A stretch of DNA of 64,000 nt from Lepidurus packardi (taxonomy: Eukaryota > Arthropoda > Branchiopoda > Notostraca > Triopsidae), in contig JAKZAN010000001.1 in assembly GCA_023053545.1 (NCBI GenBank), positions 13,656,024-13,720,023 of the forward strand, in the 5' to 3' direction. The notes below the pieces were generated by a model that was not told where the DNA came from, searched no databases, and saw only the letters and a program-made list of their open reading frames with translations. Positions within the stretch are counted from its first letter, which is position 1. Every line of letters starts with the position of its first letter. Below, piece by piece: positions 12,286 to 23,841 of the stretch. Both the position numbers and the translations under genes were made by a program.

Positions 12286-13301
12286 TTACTCATTTGTATT
12301 TCTTCCGTACCACATAACGGGACGGTCCCAATCAGAGTTACCGAGATTGTCAATCAGGTGCATGCCACAAGAGCCCAAGATACGGTCCACGTCTGGGATA
12401 GGGTTGTTGAGCCGTAAGGCTGAGAATGAGGAGAACGTCGGTTTGCCTAAACGACGCATTCGGCGAGCCGCATTCCGGTAACATTTCCAGGGCTGAGGCT
12501 CGATAATGACGTTGTCAGTCCACTGAGACAGGCAAGTTAGGAAGTCCTCGAGACCTTGATCCCCGTAATTCAAGTGGATCCACATGGTCGTGGAAAAGCA
12601 GAAAATCGCGTTGAACTTCACGCTTGACGGAGACGTACCATAAGAAGATGAGGAGGATTGCAGCCAGTCGGAGAACAATGCATTTCGCTCGGCTTCCTTA
12701 GTTATGTCTAGACATTCAAATGTTATTTTGGCAAGATTTTGTCGCGCTCGTTGGATCAGAATAGGATCGATGTCAATTCCCAGCATTTTGACCGGGTGTT
12801 CTGGCGTTTGGAGTAGATTCGCTAATCCGATAGTCAGATCCTGAAATGAACCCCCCAAATACGTTAAAAAAACAGGAATGGCAAGAAACTGTAGAACTTC
12901 GTTACGTACCCCTGCATTGCAGCCAATATCAAGGCAGTTGATTACTGCGGATTGCCGCAGTGTCGTCAAAAACTTGGACGAATTCGCAATGAGCTTTATG
13001 CGCGTTTCGGGTGGATTGAATGAGTAATAATTAATGAAGTTGCCGTACGGGGCTGCACCAGGTTCGAACGCCTCTTCCTGCAATTATTCATTATTGACTT
13101 AAATAGTATATAGATTATCTTTAAAGGTCATATCCAATCAAAAGTTCCCACATTAGAATGAGACTTCCACGCCATCTAGGGCCGAAAGTTTTATTTAGTC
13201 GACATTCTTGACAGCATTTGGGAAATTTTTACTATTTATGATTTCTCCCAAGTCCTTTTTTAGCAAGGTAAAATACGTGTGTATACGAGCTAACTTACCA
13301 T
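12286..13301 (-). CDS. BCDIN3D: RNA 5'-monophosphate methyltransferase (BCDIN3D)
   Basis: SAM-dependent methyltransferase of the Bin3/MePCE family that caps 5'-monophosphates of RNA, with tRNA-His as the established substrate. Exons: 13301-13299, 13077-12910, 12840-12286; 241 aa (human 292). The N-terminal family signature 'PGAAPYGNF' is present, as are SAM motif I 'LDIGCNAG', 'GIDIDP', 'TMWIHLN' and 'EPQPWKCY'. The first coding exon is just the ATG, lying directly against its GTAAGT donor. A 69-bp intron (12909-12841) has no stop and keeps frame, so a naive open frame reads through it and adds 23 residues in the SAM-binding loop; the family alignment shows it must be removed. The gene is head to head with SLC66A2, 363 bp apart. 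Confidence 0.93.
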
Positions 13302-13664
13302 GAGTTGAAGCGTGTTTTATTGCAGCGTATTCTACTTGTACTTGTTCCGTAACTTCAGGCTTTTTATCAAGAAAAAGTATCTTTTATTGCAGCTTTTTGG
13401 TGCACGTGCGTCCTTACGTTGGCTATTGCACGGACTGGAGGTTTCACATGACACACAAGTTTCTTGCATTATAATATTTTAATTATCATTAGATTTAGAG
13501 TGGCGCAGTTTAACTGTGATGAGTAATTGGTAACTAAAAGGCTTATTTATTTTTACTTGCAGGTCGACTGATCCTTGCATTTGAGTTTTATGAACTCATT
13601 ATGATCCAATCCAACATTCCTTCTCGGCTTGATTAGTGTCCCTCCTTCTCCTGATCCCTAAAAG
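13302..13664. promoter_or_regulatory. Shared divergent promoter region, BCDIN3D / SLC66A2
   Basis: The 363 bp between the two start codons must hold both 5' UTRs and both core promoters. I see no clear TATA box in a proper position for either gene. This is inferred from arrangement. Confidence 0.5.
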
Positions 13665-15104
13665 ATGACGAAAGAGCACATCGATTCCGGTTCCGTTTCT
13701 CTCATGCATGTCTTGAACTGGAGCTTCTCCGCTGCTTTCATCATTGGAGGAATTATCCCTTACATTCCGCAATACTTGGAAATTAAGAAAACGAAGAATG
13801 CGGAAGGATTCTCGCTCTACGTTTGCCTCACTTTGATCATCGCCAACGTTCTCCGAATCCTCTTTTGGTAAGCCATTTCCTCGCTTCACTTCGCGTACAT
13901 AGATTACCCAGCTGCTACAGTTTTCATCACATCTGTTTCATTTCTATTTCTTCTATTCCAGGTTTGGAAACCGTTTTGAGCTTCCTCTTCTAGTCCAAAG
14001 TCTCATCATGAACTTGGCAATGTTGGCCATGGTTCGCTTATGTGTTCAAGTCAAGCAGAACAATATGCTTATCCGCGGTCCTGAAAGGACCTTTGTGGGT
14101 AAGTTCAGTATTTCCACACTTTTTTTTCCACGCTGTTGCTTGTGCGTAGCACAACTCACGGAAGCGGGGTTCAGTGGCAGTCACATTGCAATCTAACGCG
14201 TGTGGCTTTTATAACAAAAGCCAAACTATAACTTTGGCTTTGGAGTTAACTATCCATAAGGGGCACTATGTCTATAATGCTAGGGCTAATCTCTTGGTGC
14301 AAGGTAAAACTAAGCTGTATCACTTGCAGATCACGTACGCAAGCAAGGAATTGAGCACTCACGATTCCGCGGTAGGTTCCTCCCATTCCTTTCCTATTCC
14401 TTTCGCCTTGGATGTGTTTGTTTTCGGGCACCATTGGCTTTTGAATCTGTTGCAATTCTCCGGCTCAAAATAATACAAAACAAACTCAATTTTTCTATCC
14501 GCATTACGTTAACGGGCATGAATGTCAATTTTTTTAAATTATTATTTTTTAAACCGTTACGCTTTCTGTTCTTGGCACTACTGCACACACTGGGATGCCA
14601 ATTAGAAAAGAAAAAAAAGTAAGTTAGTACTCGTTTAACAGATTTCGATTTTCGCCATTTCTGGAAGTGGACGGACTTCCAGTCATACGTTGAGTTTACG
14701 CTTGTCTTTTCGCTGTTCGCCGCCGTATTGACGTACATCTTCCTCCATAATGCCATCTTTGTGGAGATCTTGGGCTTTGCTTCCGTGTTCACGGAAGCTT
14801 TGTTAGCAGCGCCCCAGTTTTACGACAATTTCCAAGCCAAGTCCACTTACGGCATGAGGTACTTAACTTCTAGCCATGTTTGAGGCAATGTTATATTAAC
14901 ATCTTTCTCATTAGTCGCAAGATGGTCTGTCTTTGGTTAGTAGGGGATTCGTGGAAGACGTTCTATTTCGTGGCTCGCGGGACTCCGGTGCAATTCTGGG
15001 TCTGCGGAGCACTGCAGATTTCGCTAGATCTAGCCATCTTATCCCAACTAGTTTGGTACGGCTCCAGCCCGGGCCGTCGTAAGAAGTTGGATGGTCTAAA
15101 ATAA
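13665..15104 (+). CDS. SLC66A2: PQ-loop repeat transporter SLC66A2 (PQLC1)
   Basis: Seven-helix PQ-loop membrane protein; the human orthologue acts at endosome/Golgi membranes. Exons: 13665-13867, 13962-14098, 14642-14858, 14915-15104; 248 aa (human 271). The first PQ-loop is 'GGIIPYIPQYLEIKKTKNAE', and 'EGFSLYVCL' follows. The second PQ-loop region includes 'TEALLAAPQFYDNFQAKS' and 'YGMSRKMV', in the usual place. The C-terminus is short and basic ('GRRKKLDGLK'). Intron 2 is 543 bp and holds nothing I recognise. An AATAAA (15100-15105) overlaps the stop codon. Confidence 0.93.
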
Positions 15105-15582
15105 ATTTCCCAATCTGGATAGGCTTTCTACGTCCCGTATTTCACTCCCGTCTTTAAATGCAATGTTTTCCGGCACATTCATTGGAGCCAAATGATTCTC
15201 GTTTGGAATCGTTTTTGCCTTTGGTGTTGCCAGTTGTTCCAGTCCATTTACCAGTTGTTCTCTCGTTTGGAATTGCCATATATTTACTGGTTCCAAGTTT
15301 TTAAAACGCATCTAAATGTCTCAGGAGTTTGTATGTAGCCAAAGCATGAAAGACAGCAATGGAAATGGTGCTAAAACAACCCGTTTGGGTACGAGCAATG
15401 AGATCAATGTAATGTGGTCCCTTTTAAAAACTACAGCAAACTAAAAGTAAAAAAAAAAAATATCCGTAGTGTTATTGCTCTTTATATACAGATGTGAAAT
15501 TGCATTTTTTTTGCCGTGCACGCAAACAAGATCGCAACACAGGAGTGGGCAAAAGGAAAGTTTTTCTTCGCTTTTTGTAAAA

Positions 15583-18250
15583 TTACACAATTCCTAACCA
15601 TTGCAAAATCGTTAATAAGCTCCCCAGCACGGCAGGAACTGCTGAAGGCTGATTGGCGGTTCCATCACTAGGCAAATTTAGTAAAGGTCCGGTACTTTCA
15701 GGCGCACAGGTAGCTTGACTTAAGTCTAGGAGAGTGTCAATCAAACTTTGGCAAGTTTTGGTCAAAAAGTTGACGTCCGCAAATTTCAGCACTGCATTGG
15801 CCTCCGCACTATCACAGGGCTGGTGGTAACATTCTTGCATGATCCCTCGATAAGGACCTATAAATTTATTTCCAAGTTAAAACGACAGAAATAACCCAGA
15901 ATAAGCTTACAAAAATCCAGTTTAAAAAGGAAAGTAAAGGTTTTAGTGTATACCTGTATCGGTAATAAGTACAGCGGGTAGCGTGAACGGGTAATCCAAG
16001 TTATGGAACCAGAATCTGGAATGATCGGAGCGCAGTAAGTCGACCCAGTTAGCTAGTACATCCAATTCGGGTAGATCGGCTGATAAGTTCATGGCCACCT
16101 TTTTGAACTGGTACTTTTGGCGACGGTTAGATGAGCGCGAATTTACGGGGTATAGATCATCTAGGACCAATCATTCACGTGCATGGAACCACAATTACTA
16201 GGTTAATTTCTGAAGCGTTTTGTTCGTGTACGTTCTTCTTTAAGAGAACTACGTACCTGGTTGCCGTAGAGCGCGTAATCGGTTAGCTGCGACGTTCTCT
16301 TTGAAATCCAAAATATCATCTTGACTTTCATGAGCTTCCGGCACGGTAGCAACGTTTGGCACATTGCGTTTCCAATGGCGTGATAGCGTGTCTGCCAGCT
16401 CTTGGTCCACGCCCGTTCGATAAAACGTGCTTAAGAAATTGCCCACAAAATTTTCCTCCTGTCAGGCAAGGGCATTTTATCTGGCGTTAAAGAGTTTATT
16501 CTTCTTTTTTACCTCCAATTCGACTAGAAGGTCTGGCACGAGTTTTTTCCACTCGGGTGGGAAAAGCTGAGAGTTGACAGTGGAATTGTAATTCATGATC
16601 GTGTCCAGAATAAACGCTCCTCGGAGTCGTGCCCCGCCATGGGCGGTGAGGACATGTGGAATCAAATAGTCGCGAATAAAGTAAATGCTGCCTAAGCAGC
16701 CCACTTCTTCCAAGTCAAAGGCCACGAAAATTATCGTATGGTACGGCCGACACGTGGCTTCGGACAACGCCCGGGCTATCTACATTATATCATTTTAAAA
16801 GTTTCCCTTTGTTATGGAATAGTTTACTTCTAAAACTGCAGTGACACCAGAACCATTGTCATCCATACCGTTCGAGTTTGGGTACGTATCCCAATGGGCT
16901 CCTATGAGCAGGATGCGATCCTCCTTAGTACCCCATAACGTCCCTGGTAAAATCCCAATGATGTTAGATCCATTAGGGATCACGCCGTCGAACTATGTGA
17001 CGGAAACGGATATAAAAACGTAAACATTCTTTTATAAGACGACAGGATTGGTTGCGGACGTTGAGAAAGTCAATTGCTTACCAGATCCGGGTAGTCGACA
17101 GGATCGAATGTCTGCGTTCCGGTAATTAATCCGAAGCTTTCCATTTTGCGCACCACGTATTGAACTACACTTTCCCGTAAGGACACGTTGGAAATGAAAT
17201 CGCGTGATACACTAAACACGTTGTTGATCAAGGTATCCACGTGTTCTTTGTTGGCGTGCAGCAGCGACTGGCCCGACTGGCTAGCGGCTAATTGACGGCG
17301 ATGTTTCTGTATTTCTTCTTTCTTCTGCAAGTCGGAGAAGAAATAGGGAGTATTGCTGCTAGCCCCGGGATCACTTGTAGACCCCGAATTGGCCCGACTG
17401 TGTTCACGAAGTATTGAGTAAGCGGTGGAGTTTTGCATCTTCTCTTCTTGCCACGTCATGTTCAGACTTTGGATCCGCAAAGCGTCTGTTGTGTAATTCA
17501 CTGTTGCAGGGCTGTAAGAGAATGTGGTTCTCCTCGACAAATCCTCGGTCTCACGGCGTTGTTTGGGGCTCCGGACTACCGATGACGTACCATTGGTGTT
17601 CCTGTTTTCATTGTTGTGGTTGGTTGCGGTAGGAGTAGATGGCGTCGTTCGGGGGCTGAATTCACCCGTGTCTGCCACGTCTGTTGAAGCAAACGTAAGG
17701 AAAGGAAATCAATGGATGATAGCATAAAGACGGGGAGAGAAATGGTTTCTTTTATTTGATTGCTTACTGTATCCTCCGGAGAATTTGTAAGTGATGTTTC
17801 CGCTGCGTGACCTTCTAGCTAGGTCGAAGAAAGCGCGCGTCCAGTTCCGAGCAAATTCGTTTTTCTGCTGTTCGCCTTCCGCTTCGGCCTCGCGAACGTG
17901 AAGGCGGGAATGCGAATGATGTGGTAACAAATCGAACAAGAACGGAAATGACGTACCCGTTCTCGAATCCGGCTGGCAATTTGCATTCACTTTAAAAATA
18001 GGTGAACTACTTTATTCGTGTCTTATAGAGCAAGCAGGAAGTAGATTTATGCAGATTTCTTCCGAGAAGGGTTTTGTGTTCTTGCTTAAAGCTTACCGAT
18101 TAGAAAGAAGAGGGCGGCGAACGAAATGACTGCAACGAGCACTCTGTGATAAATACGGTAAAGGCGACATGAAGTCGTTGGCTTGTGATGCCCATCAACT
18201 TTGCTTGGCTTAATGCGGGAAGTCATTTTATCTCTTGTTGTGGCAGTCAT
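15583..18250 (-). CDS. Membrane-anchored M28-family zinc metallopeptidase
   Basis: Secretory-pathway aminopeptidase-like M28 protein. Exons: 18250-18097, 17989-17768, 17680-17082, 16992-16828, 16779-16513, 16458-16257, 16160-15954, 15857-15583; 696 aa. An N-terminal hydrophobic segment ('VLVAVISFAALFFLI', about residues 35-50) suggests a type II signal anchor. A Ser/Thr/Asn-rich stalk follows (about residues 125-230). The peptidase core keeps all expected zinc ligands and catalytic acids: His in 'GAHWDT', Asp in 'GMDDNGSG', Glu-Glu in 'DLEEVGCLGS', Asp in 'ILDTIMN', His in 'CYHQPCDS'. The C-terminus ends in a hydrophobic stretch after a small polar region, resembling a GPI signal. The start at 18250 could instead be in-frame ATG 18277, but an acceptor-like TTTTTTAG lies between them. 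Substrate unknown. Confidence 0.88.
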
Positions 18251-21200
18251 ATCCCGTCTAAAAAATGATAACAACAAAAGACAAGACTTTATTGCAGAAA
18301 ACCGTTACTACACTGAGATGGCCCGACTATAATAAAACATCACTTATTGCTTGTGGAGAGAACCGAACCAGCAATACACTTTTTTCCTGGTGGAGTTCAT
18401 AGCACTGTTCTACATGGTTATAATTATTAGACCAACTTTCTCCTCATTAGCTGGTCTTAAAACATTGGGCCAAACTGGAATTTTTATTAGGTGCGAATAA
18501 CCAGAACGGATTTTTTTCTTTTTTAACTTGGGTTAAAACCTTCCTTCGGGGATCTAAGTTTACGTTATTTCCGTTAATTCATGTAACGCAATTTAGTAGC
18601 CTTAAATTATCCCGCTAAACTAGTCAACTAACTGTAGTTAGCGGGAGGCTGTATCGTGAACCTAGTAATTTGTCTTAGCTCATAAAGCCCGAAGTTGAAA
18701 TGATTACGGTTTTTTTCGCTTACCGCAGTGAGTTATGGGATGGAAGGTTGCGCTCCAGCGAATTCGAATATATCTTTTCGGAGGGTATTAGTTAGATCCA
18801 GTCGGAGGGTTATGGTTGAATGCAAGAAACAAGTCGTGAGAAACCGGGTGTGACTGGACCAGCTGGAGGTGACTATCCTCTGGTAATGCGCATAGAGGCT
18901 TAGCGTAAACTTGGACCGCAAAACCAAAACATACTCAACAAAGAAGGTAAACAAAGAAAAGGAAAGTGTGGCTTGCGTACGCCGATCAAGCGTTCCCTAT
19001 TTCTTCTTTTGTTTTCCTTTAGGAGCTTTGTGGGTAATAAAACCAACCCCTTGAACAGGTGTAAAGCTATATACGGTAACTTGGCACGCTCGAAAAGATC
19101 GAAAACGTTAGAGCTGCCAATTCGAGGCGGGTTCGCCTATTAAAGCAAAGAAAGAAGCGTATTTAGACCACAACTTCCGTACACCGGCTTTTAGCTTGCG
19201 TTGCTGTGACAGATTCTATTTGCCCTCAATCTATGTTGAATTTGTCGAGCAACACCCGACTATGAGCTTCCGTTGGGCTAAACTTCCTTTGATGTCTTTA
19301 ATTGATTAGGAAAACACCTTGATGTAATAAAGCAAAACCTAGATGTCACCACTGCTTCACTATGCGTAAATTTAATAATCCAAGAACTAACATTACTTCA
19401 GAAACAAGACATCACTTCAGAACTTACTCACCCAAAATGTGACAGTCCACTGGTGAATCCCCACTTTGCAGTTATTTTCAAAAAATGTTAAATCAAGTTC
19501 ACGTCGGTAAGGTTTACACTCATCTCCTACTGGTATGGTTGCTGTGTTAAGAGTGGAACGCACGGATACCCACGTGTCTTTTATAACACGGGGAAAGGCT
19601 CCTGAAAAGCGATGCGGTACCCGATGCCGTGCCTTGCGCATTCCTCTCCTTCTCGCTTTCATCTTAGCTCGGTTAGGCGTAGAGTTAAACCTTGGAGCTA
19701 AGTGAAAAGATAGTTTGCTCATTGGTTTATCTAAGAGAGATTCGCAAAGTTAAATATGACCATTGTTTAGATACTTCGATTGCGCTAATACGAAAGCAAT
19801 GATGACTCAGTTTGTTGTTCTTGCGCATAATATGTGTGGTCTGTGGGCACTTTCTCGGGATTTCGGGGCTTTCCACGGAACTTGAATATAAACACGGAGT
19901 CAGAGATAATTTCCTAGGAACTTTCTCTTTCTATGTCTTTCGCTAGTAAATAGAGTCCTTTCACTGGTCTATGGGTGCAGGGGGTACAGGTTTTCGCGAT
20001 ACCCCCTCTTCCCCCTAAACCGTAATGATCCTCAGAGGTTGTGTACTAGAGTATGCGAACTGGAAAGCGTAGATCCGGTGGGAATTCAAGTTTTCTTCCG
20101 TTTAGTTCTAGATTTGGCGGTAACTCCCTGTTAGAGGTTTAGAGTCACCAAGAGACTCTTTGGAATTGGTGAAATTGATACTTCAACTACAAACTAGTTG
20201 ACCTATTTAAACAATGAGATTTATTAGCCGCCTTTCTTGGCACTCATCGCGACTTGTCATACTATATTTCTACTTCACGTGAGAGCCCTTTAAGTTTTTC
20301 TTCCTAACAAAAGTGTGAAACTTTCTCCTTTATGACTGAACAGGTAAAAACGGTTTTACTTTTGTCCACGGAGCTGCTGTGACCGCTTTCACTGCTGTGA
20401 TGAAATCCCTCCTCATAAAGTTCAGTATACTCGACTTAATGCGGTGTCTGTGCTTTCTTGTTAGGTCTAGCTTGATCTATGAGTTAGACCTAATTTTCAG
20501 CCTTGCATTACGAGGAAATGTACACTCTCCAGCTTTGAAATGCGGTCAACCCCATCATCCCTTTGCTCGAATCTTCTTAAAACGGAAAGAAAAGTAGAGG
20601 GAGATTTCCCTTTGGGCCAAGAGATGAGATAGCTAATCACCTACCGTCGTTTTATGCAGTTTTCCCTTGCCAGCATGTACGGAAGCTGATTAGAGCCTTC
20701 TTGGGGGTTTCCAAGTATAACGTCGGTTGCTCATGGCTGTCCAGCTTTAATTGGAGTTTAAATCACCCAGTAATGTTGGTTTTTACGAGGTTTCACAAGG
20801 TTCATGATTGAGGTCATGTCGCAGTGGTCTGGAATTAGTCAGGAAGCCAAAGTGCTATGATATGATATATGCTACTTAATGTTTGCCTCGCTGTTGAGCT
20901 GTAACCTACTTTTTCACAAAAGATTTTTTCGGATTTCTAAAAACTTGCAGCCTGTTCTTTTATTTTGAAACGGTGACTTGCAGTCTGAATAGCAAGAGCA
21001 AACGAATCCCATAACAATTTCACGGGATCATTTTCAAGCAGTAATTTGCATAAGGTTCCTTTCAGATTCTGTCCGACTTATCTTGTCCTCAAAAACTAGT
21101 GAGGGGAAATTGCCTTTTTGTGAATGTCTTAAGTTGAAAACATAACCTTATTTGTCAAGTTTTCAACAGATAGTAGAAGCAAAAGGAAAAACATTTCGAT

Positions 21201-23841
21201 GCAGCCGCGAAAGTACCACCAGTTCACGAATTAGTGTGTTTTATGGCTTTTTTTGCTTTTTTGGTTCATTTTGCTGTCGTTTTGTCGTTAGGATATTGGC
21301 TGGAACCCAAGAACCAACATTTAGCAAATATCCAACATCAGTATCCAATATCCAACAACATTAGCAATATCAATATCCAACAACCAACATCCCCTGTCTC
21401 CGTTTCGTACAGTTAACAACTATAATTCTGCGAACTTGACCACACGCAAACTATACTGCGCCTTACCTTCTTACGGAGTGTGATCTATACCTACGTGGCT
21501 CAGAAATTATAATGGTATATATAGTACCCAAATGGTCGTAAGTAGGACTACAGTTCTAAGGTCATTTATATTGAACAAATTTCGATTAAAAAAAATATCA
21601 TATGCGTTATATTGTCCAGTAAGATGCTGGATGATTCCATACTGCCAGCTTCCCTACCAGTCTACCATGCTGTGTACAGATGGCATCCTTCACCTGCCTT
21701 CGTTGACCCATATTCTGGCTACACCACACCGTATCCTAACAAACTGGCGCGGTCAATAAATAAAAGTGTATTAGAAGAGGGGCAAAAGAACTAATCGTTA
21801 TGTGAGCCCCCGTTTTTGTTCCTTCACTGTACCCGCTTGCCCGTGGTATGTTTCAATGAACCTCGTCGAAAATAATGGTAGGCAGTAATTGGGCTATCTC
21901 TTAATCCCAGGACTATAGTCTACAGTGTGTCACTCTGAGCTCAGTATTGATCTCCAAATGGCAACGCTTCGCTTTACTATGCTACACTATGCTTTACAAT
22001 GGTATTCCGTTAGAAAGCGACAAAAATCTATTAGGCTTGAGAAGCAACCACCTGCGCTTCCGCCGATCTCTATCCATCGACGGACTGCAGAATGCATGTT
22101 TTTTTTATTTTGTAGAGACTGTATTTCAAAGCTGTAACAATCAATAGCAACTCCAGGGAGCTAGTATTTAAATTCCCGTACTTTTTGCGAGACACAAAGT
22201 TGTACATTTGTAAACTGCTGTGCGCAAGACTCATTCGTATTAGTGCAAATGGCTTCTGCCAAATGTGGTAAGTCCTGTTATGTTTTACGCTCTGAAATGA
22301 TGGCTAAGTAAGCTTGTGGAAGAAGGTAGATGAACTACACAAAATACACACATAGTTGTATTGTCTTCGAAAGAAAACAAACTCTTTTTCTCTGAGCAAT
22401 AGAAGGTCAGCTATACCCACCTTTTTAGGATAGTCCAAAGTAAGGGTTTCTGCGAATTTAGCGCGCACGGTACATCATTTTACATCACATGGTTTCGTTA
22501 GCTTTTAGCTAAAAGTACGGGCGCGTGCCATACTAAAGAACGTAGTTAAATACCGCCATTGGATGGATTCAATTCACTGCACAGGATCATCGGAAGACAA
22601 AATCGGACTGAAGCTGACCTTCTAATAGTTGTTTCAAAGAAGCTGCTGACCCTTTGTACTTAGGTTTTCCGTAGCAAAAAGTAGGTGCTCAGCTGCCCTT
22701 CAGCACTTGGCATACTTCAACGCAAGCAAAGGGTTCATTAGCTCTTGTTAGACAACAGTCTAAAACATACGAACGGCCACTTCAGCTCGTGAGTTCACCG
22801 CAGGGTGTGCAACTAATGAAACTAGTCTGGCAACGTTACCCCGTGTTGTACCTTGAAAGGGTTTCGCCAAAGTTAGCCTCTCGTCTGCTAGAATACGTTC
22901 TTCGATTTGCTAGTTTTTTTTATAAGGAAACTCGCAAGTGCTCTCTAATTTCTGTAAACTAGTAGAATATGCGTCCAACCTTTCATCCGTTAAAACGCGC
23001 ACTTGAAATAGCCCCAAAGGCTTTTGGGCCTTGAACTTTTTTCTCAAATATTCGAATATCCCGGTGTATCGGCACCGGTACCGGCTTGTCCTATCTCTTC
23101 GTCCTCCTCCAGGTCGCTGAGCGCGGGAAAAGGGGTAGTACACCATACCTCTGTAACAGTACTGTAAGTGGAATTTCTTTGTTTTATTTCCCAGTGAGGC
23201 AATTGTGGTGTCTTTCAGACGTATTTATTTAAAGTAAGTTAACTATTTTATCTTGTCTTTTGCTCTTGTTAAAAATTTTGCGCCACTTGGCACGCACTCC
23301 GGAAAAGGTTTGGCGTACTGCGTAGCAACTAAGAGGATAATAAGGGGAGGACAATTTGAAAAGCCAACTCCAACATTAACGCCATCGGTGTTCGTGTCCT
23401 GAACTTCTGTGAGAAGACCGGGAAATTTGAGTGTTCATGGCGGATTTGTACAGTAAAATTTCTACGCCTATTTTTGCTTTGTGTGTGCTTTATATGGATA
23501 ATATAATGCGCAACTCAGAAACAAGTTTATGTAAACATAGTCGAAGATTCTCACGAAACTTCGTAATAGTAATGTAATATAGATGTAATCTGTCAACAAC
23601 CTCGACTATTTAGTCTTCCCTACTGTGGCGGCCCCTATGAGCAAGCGGTTCGCGTTTCTGCGCCGAACACCTACATCCCTTCTGTTTTGTATGGTTTGTA
23701 AGATTGCAAAGTTTTTTTGGAAAGTGAAAATGAAGCATGCGATTACCATTAACTAAGCATTTGGCTGAGCATATAGGTTGGTATGCTTTTAGACACGCAT
23801 TTTAAGATTGCTTTCTACAGCCCAGCGTTAACCTGTTTATC
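18251..23841. other. Gene-poor intergenic region, about 5.6 kb
   Basis: No domain-bearing open frame on either strand. A minus-strand frame at 19417-19722 is basic and unrecognised. An ATG followed by 'GCTTCTGCCAAATGTG' and a GTAAGT donor at 22249 resembles a small first exon, but I find no partner exon. An 8-bp inverted repeat (AGGGGGTA at 19979, TACCCCCT at 20000) and an imperfect 'AATATCCAACA' repeat (21310-21400) are present. Confidence 0.5.

Noticed and set aside
13064-13083. TTG at 13083 as BCDIN3D start
   Set aside because: It lies across a good CAG acceptor, and an ATG with a perfect donor in matching phase exists upstream at 13301.
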